From: Bacillota bacterium
GTDB taxonomy: Bacteria; Bacillota; Clostridia; Acetivibrionales; JANLFN01
Length of the DNA stretch: 64,000 bases
Direction of reading: 5' to 3'
Assembly: GCA_023421675.1 (NCBI GenBank)
Contig: JAEZTC010000006.1
Span: 1 to 64,000, forward strand
This document shows, one piece after another, positions 27,545-36,394 of this stretch. Every line of letters begins with the position of its first letter. The stretch's first letter is position 1. A program made the position numbers and the translations under genes. The notes below the pieces were generated by a model. The model did not search any database, had not been told where the DNA came from, and worked only from the letters and a program-made list of their open reading frames with translations.

Positions 27545-27631
27545 ATGATTTTGAATATAGAACAAAGAGCTGTGGGTTTACTCCATGCAAAGCTGGCTGT
27601 TGATTTGCGACATTTGCATGGAGTTATATAA
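27545..27631 (+). other. Possible 28-codon ORF containing a perfect 12-bp inverted repeat
   Basis: ACTCCATGCAAA (27580-27591) is the exact reverse complement of TTTGCATGGAGT (27613-27624), with a 21-base loop. No T-run follows. The stem lies in a short ORF starting with ATG 27545 with a modest GGTGG site. It may be a regulatory leader for the gene at 27694 or an RNA stability element. Confidence 0.45.
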
Positions 27632-27693
27632 GTCGCACTTACATTATGCCGGCTTTACAACTTGAATTATAAATTATCAAGGAGTGGGCTTGC

Positions 27694-27957
27694 ATGAATT
27701 ATATAAACGCAACTGAAATTTTACCTGAGCATTTAGTGAAGGTATTACAGGAATATGTTCAAGGTGATTATCTTTATATCCCTGTAAAAGAAGGAAAACG
27801 CAGGGAGTGGGGCGAATTAACCGGCTGCAGGGCAGCTATCATAGAGAGGAATAAAGAGATTATACAACATTATCAAAATGGTGTTGTAATTGAGGAACTC
27901 TCTAAAATATATTTCCTTTCTACTCACGCAATTAGAAAAATTTTATATCAAAAATAA
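27694..27957 (+). CDS. Small HTH protein (CD3324/Mor-like)
   Basis: An 87-residue protein: ATEILPEHLVKVLQEYVQGD at the N-terminus, a GKRREWGELTG turn, and a C-terminal helix-turn-helix-like end (IEELSKIYFLSTHAIRKILY). This matches the CD3324-family small proteins of clostridia, related to Mor/C-type activators. AAGGAG lies upstream of ATG 27694. It sits between two likely ribosome-protection genes and ends in its own terminator; it may be a regulator, but its target is not known. Confidence 0.82.
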   Translation: MNYINATEILPEHLVKVLQEYVQGDYLYIPVKEGKRREWGELTGCRAAIIERNKEIIQHYQNGVVIEELSKIYFLSTHAIRKILYQK

Positions 27958-27960
27958 TAT

Positions 27961-27999
27961 TAGAGGATTTTCCAGCAGATGTGGAAAGTCCTCTTTTTT
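27961..27999 (+). terminator. Terminator after the small HTH gene
   Basis: GAGGATTTTCCA pairs with TGGAAAGTCCTC (one mismatch) and is followed by six T. Confidence 0.92.
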
Positions 28000-28080
28000 A
28001 ATACTAAATGGCACTGTATCAAGTAGTAGCTTGCCTTCCTGACATACAAATTGCTAACATTTTGTTGGAAGGTGATTAAT

Positions 28081-29673
28081 ATGCTCTATCAGATTATAGA
28101 TGGCCACAAATCATTTGGCGCACAGGATATCTTTCAAAAACTTTCATTTGAGATAAAAGGAAAAGAAAAGATAGCTGTTGTTGGGAAAAACGGTTCGGGA
28201 AAATCGACATTATTAAAAGTAATTGCCGGGATAGAACAAATGGATTCCGGTGAGATAAAAAAAGAGAAAAGATGTACCATTGGGTATTTGGAACAGGTTG
28301 CATTCTCATGTGAAGATATTACAGCTGATGATGAGTTTGAAAAGTCATTTGAACATTTACACTATTATGAAAACAAACTGAAAGAGCTGGAATTACTTAT
28401 GCAAACGGATTATAACCAAGATATTCTAAATAAATATGGTAATACATTGCACCATTTTGAAGATTTGGGTGGATATACTTACAGAACAGAAATTGAAACG
28501 GTTTTTACAAAGTTTGGTTTTCCCATTAATGATTTAAAGAAAAAAATAAGTGAATTTTCAGGCGGTCAAAAAACCAAATTAGCTTTTATAAAACTATTAT
28601 TAAGTAAACCAGATATTTTACTTTTAGATGAACCAACAAATCATTTGGATTTAGAAACTATAAAGTGGCTGGAAGGCTATGTTAAACATTATTCCAAAGC
28701 TGTTATAGTAGTATCTCATGATAGGATGTTCCTTGACAATGTTGTGGATATAGTCTATGAGATTGAATATCTCGAAGCATATAGATATACCGGAAATTAT
28801 ACTGCTTATATCAAGGCTAAAAGAAATGATACCATGAGGCAAAATAAGGATTACACAAACCAACAAAAGGAAATCAAGCATTTGGAAGAACTTATTGAAA
28901 GATTTAGATATAAAGCAACTAAGGCTAAATTTGTACAATCAAAAATAAAATACCTTGAACGCATGACAGTTATAGATGAGCGAAAAGTAGATACATCTAA
29001 ATTCCATGCACATTTTTCAAGTAGTACGAAGGGAGCTAAGAAAGCTCTGACTATTAAAGATTTAAGTATTGGATATGATTATGAATTGTGTAAAGTCAGT
29101 TTTGATGCTATTTATGGTAACCGTATTGCCGTTATAGGGAAAAATGGATCCGGCAAATCAACATTAATAAAAACATTGGTGGGTAAATTAAAGCCGTTAA
29201 ATGGCAGCTATACTTTCGGAAAAGGAATTGAGGTAGGATATTTTGACCAGGAGATGGCACAACTTAATAGTAGTAATACTGTAATTGAAGAATTGTGGAA
29301 CTGCTACCCCACTTTAGGGAAAACTCAAATTTGCAATACCTTAGGATGTTTTCAATTTAAGGGGGATGATGCCCTAAAGCAAGTAAATATGCTGTCTGGA
29401 GGAGAAAAAGTTAGATTAATGCTTGCAAAGCTGATGTTAAAACATGATAATCTTTTAATTCTGGATGAACCTACGAATCATATTGATATTCCGGGCAAAG
29501 AAGCCCTGGAAAAATCTTTGAGAGATTATGACGGTACTATAATATTTGTATCACATGACCGTTATTTTATTTCTGGTATTGCAACTTCAATATTAGAAAT
29601 AGATAATAACAAAGCTTATTTTTATCCTATGAAGTATCATGAATATTTAGCTAAACGGCAATTAATGAAATAA
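28081..29673 (+). CDS. ABC-F ATPase (translation factor / ribosome protection type)
   Basis: ATG 28081 is preferred because GGAAGGTGAT lies directly upstream; an in-frame TTG at 28051 has no site. The 530-residue product has two ATPase domains and no membrane segment, defining ABC-F. Domain 1: GKNGSGKSTLL and FSGGQKTKLAFIKLLLSKPD with DEPTNHLD. An 80-residue basic two-helix linker follows (RFRYKATKAKFVQSKIKYLE). Domain 2: GKNGSGKSTLIK, LSGGEKVRLMLAKLML, DEPTNHID and SHDRYF. ABC-F proteins bind the ribosomal E site and either help stalled ribosomes or expel antibiotics from the peptidyl-transferase centre. The nearby Vat-like gene suggests protection against streptogramin/pleuromutilin/lincosamide drugs, but a housekeeping ABC-F is possible. 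Confidence 0.88.
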   Translation: MLYQIIDGHKSFGAQDIFQKLSFEIKGKEKIAVVGKNGSGKSTLLKVIAGIEQMDSGEIKKEKRCTIGYLEQVAFSCEDITADDEFEKSFEHLHYYENKLKELELLMQTDYNQDILNKYGNTLHHFEDLGGYTYRTEIETVFTKFGFPINDLKKKISEFSGGQKTKLAFIKLLLSKPDILLLDEPTNHLDLETIKWLEGYVKHYSKAVIVVSHDRMFLDNVVDIVYEIEYLEAYRYTGNYTAYIKAKRNDTMRQNKDYTNQQKEIKHLEELIERFRYKATKAKFVQSKIKYLERMTVIDERKVDTSKFHAHFSSSTKGAKKALTIKDLSIGYDYELCKVSFDAIYGNRIAVIGKNGSGKSTLIKTLVGKLKPLNGSYTFGKGIEVGYFDQEMAQLNSSNTVIEELWNCYPTLGKTQICNTLGCFQFKGDDALKQVNMLSGGEKVRLMLAKLMLKHDNLLILDEPTNHIDIPGKEALEKSLRDYDGTIIFVSHDRYFISGIATSILEIDNNKAYFYPMKYHEYLAKRQLMK

Positions 29674-29678
29674 AAACC

Positions 29679-29790
29679 TAAGCTTTGAACTGCCCATGTT
29701 ATGCCGTCCGGCGACGTAATAACCTTGCCACCATTACCTACTGCCATAAACATTCCATTACCGAAGCGAATTGCTTTATATGTAAGTAGA
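29679..29790 (-). pseudogene. Relic of an Asp-box (BNR-like) repeat protein
   Basis: On the minus strand a frame reads YKAIRFGNGMFMAVGNGGKV then ITSPDGITW, the repeat unit typical of clostridial sialidase-like/Asp-box proteins. It has neither a plausible start nor neighbouring repeats. It is a fragment. Confidence 0.6.
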
Positions 29791-29957
29791 AAACGAAGTA
29801 TGCGGGCTATACTTTTCATAACAATGAAAAGAATGGCCTTTATTTATTTTTTCTGACAATCAACATAAATATTGTATTATATTGACAATAAATCATACAT
29901 ATTATACTATAATGTAAAGTAGGACAAGTCTTATATTAATAAGTAGGGAGAGTAAAA

Positions 29958-30521
29958 ATGTCACTTGAGACTGGAATTCTCGGTTTTTTGTCAATGAAGC
30001 CCCTTTCAGGATATGATCTGAAGAGGCTGTTCAATATGTCGGCAGCCTATTTCTGGCCTGCTGATCAGGCGCAGATTTACAGAACACTCAAAAAATTGAC
30101 GTCCGACGGACTTACCGAGTTGAAAGGGCACAGCCGAGGTATGACTGTGGATAGAAAGGTTTATAAAATAACGTATAAAGGACGGGAAACATTTCTGTCG
30201 TTGGTATCAAACCCATCCGAATCGGATTTTATTTCACGGCTGCCCAATATTATGCAACTGTTTTTCTCGGGCGGATTAAGTACGGAGGAGCAGCTTGAGC
30301 TTCTGGACAGGCAGCTTCAGATTAATAATGAATTGATACAGAAGCTAAAGGATAATTACGAGGAAAACGGTGATTCGTTTGCAGAAATTGTCGGACTTCA
30401 CGAAGGTGACAGGCTGCTTGATTCGGCGATCTACGCCCATCGATGGGGGATTTTGCGCGGCGAGGCTTACGCCAAACTGCTTGAGGAGATAAAAGAAAGT
30501 ATATTACGGAAAAGCAATTGA
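29958..30521 (+). CDS. PadR-family regulator with C-terminal Vir_act_alpha_C domain
   Basis: A 187-residue long-type PadR protein. Residues 1-80 form the winged helix (LSMKPLSGYDLKRLFNMSAA, DQAQIYRTLKKLTSDGLTEL); residues 95-187 form the alpha-helical dimerisation domain (STEEQLELLDRQLQINNELI). GGGAG lies before ATG 29958, and TTGACA at 29882 with AT-rich -10 sequence 17 bases on suggests its promoter. The SLH giant gene starts 42 bases downstream without a terminator, so the regulator and that surface protein are likely co-transcribed. Confidence 0.9.
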   Translation: MSLETGILGFLSMKPLSGYDLKRLFNMSAAYFWPADQAQIYRTLKKLTSDGLTELKGHSRGMTVDRKVYKITYKGRETFLSLVSNPSESDFISRLPNIMQLFFSGGLSTEEQLELLDRQLQINNELIQKLKDNYEENGDSFAEIVGLHEGDRLLDSAIYAHRWGILRGEAYAKLLEEIKESILRKSN

Positions 30522-30563
30522 ACCAGAAAGAAAAACATAGGAATTGTTGGAGGGAGTATAAAT

Positions 30564-33500
30564 ATGAAAAAGATTAATAAAAAAGTAACGTCGCTCCTAA
30601 TTAGCTTTTTGATGGTGATAAGTCTCATGCCGGCGCTTACACTTACGGCGCACGCAGCGACAACGACTTATACCGTAGTTGTAGGCCAAGACAAAACTTT
30701 GTACGGGTGGGATTTTTTTGACGACTCAGCTACAGTTCATTTAGGCGTTGGGTATGACTTTATTACCACATCCGCGATTGATAGTTTGGGCCATGCTGTT
30801 GGTTTCAGCCTAAAAGATGCCAGCAGTGGTGATGTATACTTCTCGGCAGGCAATGGTGGCACATACGCCCCGGAGGGTAACTATACTGGTGCAGATACCA
30901 GAGAGATAAGTAAACTTATATTCAATTCGTCTACTCCCGGAACTTACTCTTTTTCTTTGGTTCGTTTAGATAGCGGCTTTGCTGAAATAGATAGTGCAAC
31001 TGTTTCAGTCACCGTCGTCGGCGGCAACAACGCCCCAACACTTACGGCAACAGGCAGCACTCCGACATTTAAAGAAAACGACGTCAGTCCGGTTGACCTG
31101 TTCAGCGGCGTAACTGCGACAACAAATGATTCCAGTCAGACCTTCAGCGGTATGACCTTAACAGTTTCCAACGTAACTGATACTAAAGAATATTTATCCA
31201 TTGGCGGTACCGATGTGGAATTGGTTAACGGAAAAAGTGGCACCATCTCTGGAATTGGTAACTATTCACTAGCTGTTGCAAGCAATACTGCCGCAGTGAC
31301 GATCAGCGGAATGACGCTCTCCGACGCACAAATGGGAGCTCTGATTGACGGCATTACCTATAGAAACAGCAGCGAGGATCCAACCGCTGCAAGTCGTGCA
31401 ATCAAAATCACCAGCATTACAGACAGCGGTTCAAACAATAATAGTACGTATCTAAATATTACTGCAACAGTCAGCATAACCGCCGTCAATGACGCTCCGA
31501 CGGTTAAAACTAACGCAGGAATAACGGTAAATGAGGGAAGTGTTAATACCGTAATAGCAAAAAGCAATCTGGAAATAACAGATGTAGACACAGCTGCAAG
31601 TTCAATTACATATACTCTGACTGCAGTGCCTACAAAAGGTACTCTGAAGAAGAGTGGAACGACTCTGAGTACCACGTCAAACAATACGTTTACACAGGAT
31701 GATATAAATAACAGCAGGCTTACATACACGCACGATGGAAGCGAAACGGCAGCAGACAGCTTCAAGTTCACGGTATCCGATGGAGCAGGCGGCAGTATAG
31801 TTGAAACAACTTTCGCGATAACAGTAAACGCAGTAAACGATTTGCCAACGATAACGAATAGCACGAAGAATGGAACGGAAGATACAACACTGACGTTTGC
31901 AGTAACAGACTTTACAGGCAATTACAGCGATGCAGAAAGTGCTGCATTGAGCGAGATTGAGATAGTGACACTGCCTAGTGCATCGCATGGTATTCTGAAA
32001 TTAGATGGAAGTAATATTACGGCAGGACAGAAGATAGCCGCTGCTAATCTTTCAAAAATATCTTTTACGCCGATTGCGAACTTTGCAGGGAACGCAAGCT
32101 TCACATGGAAGGCAAGTGACGGAACAGGCTATTCGAGTGCCACAGCAACGATGACCCTTGCTATGGCAGGAGAAAACGATGCACCGAGCATTACGTCGGG
32201 AGCCTCTGCGAACTTTGCTGAGAACGGGACTGGAACGGTATATACGGCAACGGGAACAGACCCGGATGTAAGCGACACATTGACATGGAGCATCAGCGGA
32301 GCAGACGCGGGACTGTTTAACATAAACAGCAGCACTGGCGTACTGACTTTCAAAACAGCGCCTAATTATGAATCACCAGCAGATAGCGGTGCTAACAATG
32401 TATATGATCTTACGATAACCGCGACCGACAATGGGACAGGAACATTAACTGCTACTAAGACGATTGCTATCACTGTAACCAATGTCAATGACGCACCGAT
32501 AATCACATCGGGAGCAACCATAAGCTTTGCAGAGAACGGAACAGGCACGGTATATACCGCAGCAGGCAGTGATCAGGACGGTGACAGTATTATCTGGAGT
32601 ATCAGTGGAACAGATTCAGCACTATTTAATATCAACAGCGGTACAGGGGAACTGGCCTTTAAAACCGTACCAGACTATGATTCTCCTGCAGACAATGGCG
32701 GAAACAATGTTTATGACGTCACGATAACCGTGACTGATGGAACCTTGACTGCAACGAAAGCTCTGGCAGTTACGGTAACAAACGTCAATGATGCACCGAG
32801 CATCACATCGGGAGCCTCCGCGAACTTTGCTGAGAATGGCACTGGAACAGTATATACTGCAACGGGAACAGACCCGGATGCAAGCGATACATTGACATGG
32901 GGCATCAGCGGAGCAGACGCTGGACTGTTTAACATAAACAGCAGCACTGGCGTACTGACTTTCAAAACAGCGCCTAATTATGAATCACCAGCAGATAGCG
33001 GTGCTAACAATGTATATGATCTTACGATAACCGCGACCGATAATGGAACAGGAAACCTGACTGCAACCAAAACAATTGCTATAACCGTAACCAATGTCAA
33101 TGACGCACCGATAATCACGTCGGGAGCAACCATAAGCTTTGCAGAGAACGGAACAGGCACGGTATATACCGCAGCAGGCAGTGATCAGGACGGTGACAGT
33201 ATGATCTGGAGTATCAGTGGAACAGATTCAGCACTGTTTAATATCAACGGCAGTACAGGAGAACTGACCTTCAAAACTGCACCCAACTTTGAATCAACTG
33301 CAGATAGCGGTGCTAACAATGTGTATGATGTCACGATAACCGTGACTGATGGAAACCTGACTGCAACGAAAGCTCTGGCAGTTACGGTAACAAACGTCAA
33401 TGAGGCGCCAAGCATTACATCGGGAGCGACTGCCAGCTTTGCGGAAAACGGGACAGGCGCGGTATACACTGCAGCGGGAACAGACCCTGATACAGGTGAT

Positions 33501-35300
33501 ACATTGACCTGGAGCATCAGCGGAGCAGACTCGGGACTGTTTAATATAAACCACAGTACAGGTGATCTGACCTTTAAGACAGCACCGAACTATGAGGATA
33601 AAAAGGATGTCGGTACAGACAACACATACAACATCACGGTCATAGCAACAGATGGCGGTAGTCTTACTGCTTCAAAGGATGTAGCTATTACTGTTACTAA
33701 TGTAGATGAAACACCGGTAATAACATCCCCAGCCTCAGTAAGTGTAACTGAGGGGAATACGGCAGCTTTCACTGCCTCGGCAACAGATCCGGAAGGAAGT
33801 AGTATTACATGGAGTATCACAGGCGGAGCTGATGCCGGGAAGTTCAGTATAGTCCCCGGTACAGGAGTTGTTACATTTACAGCCGCACTATCTTATAGTA
33901 CACCTACCGACGCGGATACCCATAATGACTATGTATTGGAAATTACCGCAAGCGATGGAACCCTTTCTTCTACAAAAACCGTTACAGTAACAGTCACTCA
34001 GAAGGTAAGTAGTGGAGGTTCCACAACACCTACCCAACCCTCGGGTGCAGGTGTTATAATCCTTGTAAATGGCAAAACAGAAACGGCTGCAACAGCAACT
34101 ACCACACAGAATGGTAATCAGACTGTTACAACAATCGCCGTAGATGATAAAAAGGTAGAGGAAAAGCTTCAGACTGAAGGTAATAATGCAACTGTGACCA
34201 TACCTGTGAACAATAGCGCAGACGTGGTAGTAGGTCAATTAAACGGCCAGACAGTGAAGAATATGGAAACCAAAGAAGCAGTCCTGGAAATAAAAACTGA
34301 AAATGTGACTTACACACTGCCGGCATCGCAAATTAACATTGATAACGTTTCAGGGCAGATGGGCCAGAATGTTGAGCTGAATGACATAAAGGTGAATGTT
34401 GCTATTTCTACACCACCACAGGACACCGTGAAGGTGATTGAGGATACAGCAAGTAAGAATAATTATCAGGTGGTTGTAAAGCCAGTAGAGTTTAATATCA
34501 CATGCTCAAGCGGGAACAAAACAGTAGAGGTATCCAAATTCAACGGTTATGTTGAGAGATTGGTAGCGATTCCAGAAGGTATTGATCCAAGCAAAATAAC
34601 CACTGGCATTGTATTGAATTCAGATGGGACCTTCTCACATGTACCAACGGCAATAAAAATAATTAATGACAGGTACTATGCAAAAATCAACAGCCTGACT
34701 AACAGTACCTATTCTGTTATCTGGAGTCCGAAAACCTTTAAAGATGTTGAAAATCATTGGGCTAAGGATGCAGTCAATGATATGGCTTCAAGGCTTGTTA
34801 TCAGTGGCGTTGGAAATGATAGCTTTGCACCTGACAGAGATATTACCAGAGCTGAGTTTTCTGCGATTATAGTCAGAGCATTGGGATTGATGCATCCTAG
34901 AACTGGAAAGACTTCTTTCAGTGATGTATCGAAAAATGACTGGTATTACGATGCAGTATCAATAGCTTATGAGTATGGTATTATATCCGGTTATGGAAAC
35001 GGTAAATTCGGACCAATGGATAAGATTACCCATGAACAAGCCATGGCAATGGTTGCACAAGCTATGAAGATAACAAAGCTGAAGGCAGAATTCAAAAACG
35101 GCGAAGCAGAACAGCTAATCGCATCTTATGGTGATTTTAAAAATGCTTCCTCCTGGTCTAAGAATTCTATAGCTTTATGCGTCAAGACGGGTGTTGTTCC
35201 AGACGGGAGCGGAAAGCTTGCAGCTCCAAAGGATAATATAACCCGGGCTGAGGTAGCGGTAATTGTTCAGAGATTATTGCAAAAGTCAAATTTGATTTAA
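30564..35300 (+). CDS. Giant SLH surface protein with tandem cadherin-like repeats
   Basis: A 1578-residue exported protein. A signal peptide (SLLISFLMVISLMPALTLTA, cleaved near AHA) is followed by an N-terminal domain, several cadherin-like beta domains with NDAP junctions, and at 32181-33404 an alternating A-B-A-B set of about 104 and 100 residues with a fifth similar unit. Repeated FAENGTGTVYTA and DPD/DQDGD loops suggest calcium binding. A Ser/Thr-rich linker and a pre-SLH beta domain (about 34020-34730), also present in the protein at 52083, precede three SLH repeats (about 34735-35290). GGAGGGAG precedes ATG 30564. It is probably wall-anchored via SLH and used for adhesion or matrix building. 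The 3' end was duplicated at 39589. Confidence 0.92.
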   Translation: MKKINKKVTSLLISFLMVISLMPALTLTAHAATTTYTVVVGQDKTLYGWDFFDDSATVHLGVGYDFITTSAIDSLGHAVGFSLKDASSGDVYFSAGNGGTYAPEGNYTGADTREISKLIFNSSTPGTYSFSLVRLDSGFAEIDSATVSVTVVGGNNAPTLTATGSTPTFKENDVSPVDLFSGVTATTNDSSQTFSGMTLTVSNVTDTKEYLSIGGTDVELVNGKSGTISGIGNYSLAVASNTAAVTISGMTLSDAQMGALIDGITYRNSSEDPTAASRAIKITSITDSGSNNNSTYLNITATVSITAVNDAPTVKTNAGITVNEGSVNTVIAKSNLEITDVDTAASSITYTLTAVPTKGTLKKSGTTLSTTSNNTFTQDDINNSRLTYTHDGSETAADSFKFTVSDGAGGSIVETTFAITVNAVNDLPTITNSTKNGTEDTTLTFAVTDFTGNYSDAESAALSEIEIVTLPSASHGILKLDGSNITAGQKIAAANLSKISFTPIANFAGNASFTWKASDGTGYSSATATMTLAMAGENDAPSITSGASANFAENGTGTVYTATGTDPDVSDTLTWSISGADAGLFNINSSTGVLTFKTAPNYESPADSGANNVYDLTITATDNGTGTLTATKTIAITVTNVNDAPIITSGATISFAENGTGTVYTAAGSDQDGDSIIWSISGTDSALFNINSGTGELAFKTVPDYDSPADNGGNNVYDVTITVTDGTLTATKALAVTVTNVNDAPSITSGASANFAENGTGTVYTATGTDPDASDTLTWGISGADAGLFNINSSTGVLTFKTAPNYESPADSGANNVYDLTITATDNGTGNLTATKTIAITVTNVNDAPIITSGATISFAENGTGTVYTAAGSDQDGDSMIWSISGTDSALFNINGSTGELTFKTAPNFESTADSGANNVYDVTITVTDGNLTATKALAVTVTNVNEAPSITSGATASFAENGTGAVYTAAGTDPDTGDTLTWSISGADSGLFNINHSTGDLTFKTAPNYEDKKDVGTDNTYNITVIATDGGSLTASKDVAITVTNVDETPVITSPASVSVTEGNTAAFTASATDPEGSSITWSITGGADAGKFSIVPGTGVVTFTAALSYSTPTDADTHNDYVLEITASDGTLSSTKTVTVTVTQKVSSGGSTTPTQPSGAGVIILVNGKTETAATATTTQNGNQTVTTIAVDDKKVEEKLQTEGNNATVTIPVNNSADVVVGQLNGQTVKNMETKEAVLEIKTENVTYTLPASQINIDNVSGQMGQNVELNDIKVNVAISTPPQDTVKVIEDTASKNNYQVVVKPVEFNITCSSGNKTVEVSKFNGYVERLVAIPEGIDPSKITTGIVLNSDGTFSHVPTAIKIINDRYYAKINSLTNSTYSVIWSPKTFKDVENHWAKDAVNDMASRLVISGVGNDSFAPDRDITRAEFSAIIVRALGLMHPRTGKTSFSDVSKNDWYYDAVSIAYEYGIISGYGNGKFGPMDKITHEQAMAMVAQAMKITKLKAEFKNGEAEQLIASYGDFKNASSWSKNSIALCVKTGVVPDGSGKLAAPKDNITRAEVAVIVQRLLQKSNLI
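32181..33404 (+). repeat. Higher-order tandem repeat in the cadherin-like gene
   Basis: Two copies of a 612-base unit start at 32181 and 32793, each consisting of an A module (312 bases) and a B module (300 bases; B starts 32493 and 33105). The A-B dimer was duplicated as a whole, because A resembles A and B resembles B more than neighbours do. A fifth A-like module begins near 33405. Confidence 0.85.
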
Positions 35301-35475
35301 CCTAAACCAAATAGAATTAATAATTATGTTTTACTATACATAGCAGCTTAAGGGCTGCTTTTGTATATTATGCAGTTTGTTAGTGGTTATTGGGATAAAT
35401 TTGATTACGTTAATATTTTTGATAGGCACCGTGAATAAGTAAATAATATATAAACAAAAGATTTTAAATATTTGA
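34827..35475 (+). repeat. SLH 3'-end block, original copy
   Basis: This segment (last two SLH repeats, terminator and about 110 bases of leader ending at AAATATTTGAT) recurs with few changes at 39589-40229. Here it leads into a DUF2200 gene; the second copy leads into the acetate-transporter leader. Confidence 0.85.
35342..35364 (+). terminator. Terminator after the giant SLH gene
   Basis: AGCAGC pairs with GCTGCT around a short loop, followed by TTTT. Near-identical hairpins follow the SLH fragment at 40060 and the SLH gene ending at 56354. Confidence 0.8.
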
Positions 35476-35491
35476 TGTGGGAGGAAGTGCA

Positions 35492-35845
35492 ATGTCTAAA
35501 CCCCGAGTCTATACAATGAGCTTGGCAAGTATATATCCATTATTGGTTTCAAAGGCAGAAAAAAAAGGACGTACTAAATCGGAAGTTGATGAAATCATTC
35601 GCTGGTTAACCGGATATACTCAGGACGAGTTGGAGGGACAATTAAAAAAACAAATAGACTATGAGACATTCTTTAAAGATGCTCCCCTACTAAACCCGTC
35701 AAGAACTCTAATAAAGGGAGTTGTTTGCGGTGTTAGGGTTGAAGATATAAAAGAGCCGACAATGCAGGAAATTCGATATTTGGATAAGCTGGTTGATGAA
35801 TTGGCAAAAGGCAAATCTATGGATAAAATACTTCGGGAGAGATAA
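35492..35845 (+). CDS. DUF2200 family protein, copy 2
   Basis: A 117-residue paralogue of the product of 16216-16569, differing at few positions (for example YPLLVSKAEKKG in place of YPLYISKAEKKG). The ribosome site GGGAGG and start spacing are identical to copy 1, and both have an AAATAT-rich leader. Function unknown. It lies between the giant SLH gene and a TetR region and ends in its own terminator. Confidence 0.9.
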   Translation: MSKPRVYTMSLASIYPLLVSKAEKKGRTKSEVDEIIRWLTGYTQDELEGQLKKQIDYETFFKDAPLLNPSRTLIKGVVCGVRVEDIKEPTMQEIRYLDKLVDELAKGKSMDKILRER

Positions 35846-35879
35846 AACTAATTATCATTAAAAGTACCAAATAAAATAC

Positions 35880-35925
35880 GTGGCTATTCTTCTCAAAACA
35901 GTGAAAAGGATAGCCTTTTTTATTC
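35880..35925 (+). terminator. Terminator after DUF2200 copy 2
   Basis: GGCTATTCTT (35882-35891) pairs with AAGGATAGCC (35906-35915; one G-U pair) and is followed by six T. Confidence 0.88.
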
Positions 35926-36195
35926 TTTTTTATGACAATGATTGACATGAAATTATACATATTATACTCGACAGATAAAACAAATATTGGACAAGTATTA
36001 CATGACGGGAGTGCCTGCAGCATGGACATACACAGGTAGTTGTAAAATAAAAATACAATCGAATTTCATAATGTTTTCTCATTTTTTAATATTTAAGTGT
36101 TTGGAGTGAATCCTTATATCTTGTCAAGTGATAGGTAAACTTATTCTTCTAATATCAAATTTAATCTAGAACAGGAGGGCACGAGATGATTGTAA

Positions 36196-36231
36196 GTGAA
36201 ATATAATGAATATTTAGCTAAGCGACAATAG
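36196..36231 (+). pseudogene. Relic of an ABC-F gene C-terminus
   Basis: GTG 36196 opens VKYNEYLAKRQ and a stop, matching the end of the ABC-F protein at 29673 (MKYHEYLAKRQ). The DNA match covers about 36 bases. It suggests that a related ABC-F gene was deleted here. The rest of 35926-36252 shows nothing else. Confidence 0.55.
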
Positions 36232-36252
36232 GTGTTAGAAAAGTATATTTTA

Positions 36253-36302
36253 TTGACAAGTTAACGACTGTTTACTATAATAATAGTGAACAGTCGTTAA
36301 CT
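36253..36302 (+). promoter_or_regulatory. TetR gene promoter overlapped by a 44-bp operator palindrome
   Basis: TTGACA (36253-36258), 17 bases, TATAAT (36276-36281) is a consensus sigma-A promoter. Arms 36259-36278 and 36283-36302 are reverse complements at 19 of 20 positions with a four-base centre, so the palindrome spans from directly after -35 past -10. The TetR protein encoded 93 bases downstream is the obvious ligand-controlled repressor. Confidence 0.88.
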
Positions 36303-36394
36303 TTATTTTTGAGGTGTGCAGGTATATATGGGAAATACAATCACAACAGTTACGTGCTTGTGTTGGCATGCCATTATTTTTGGAGGGGAACAAT

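Noticed and set aside
28008..28079. A 23-codon ORF directly before the ABC-F gene as a leader peptide
   Set aside because: It has no Shine-Dalgarno sequence and no inverted repeat linking it to the ABC-F start, unlike the acetyltransferase leader.
31358..31921. Long minus-strand open frame inside the giant SLH gene
   Set aside because: It is a shadow of a repeat-rich, codon-biased plus-strand gene; it has no ribosome site and its product is low-complexity Val/Leu/Ser sequence. The same holds for the other antisense frames in the three SLH genes (for example 52229-52909).
32181..33404. Regularly spaced repeats as a CRISPR array
   Set aside because: The repeats are in frame within a cadherin-like gene, have a 612-base period and encode protein modules; no spacers or cas genes exist in the window.
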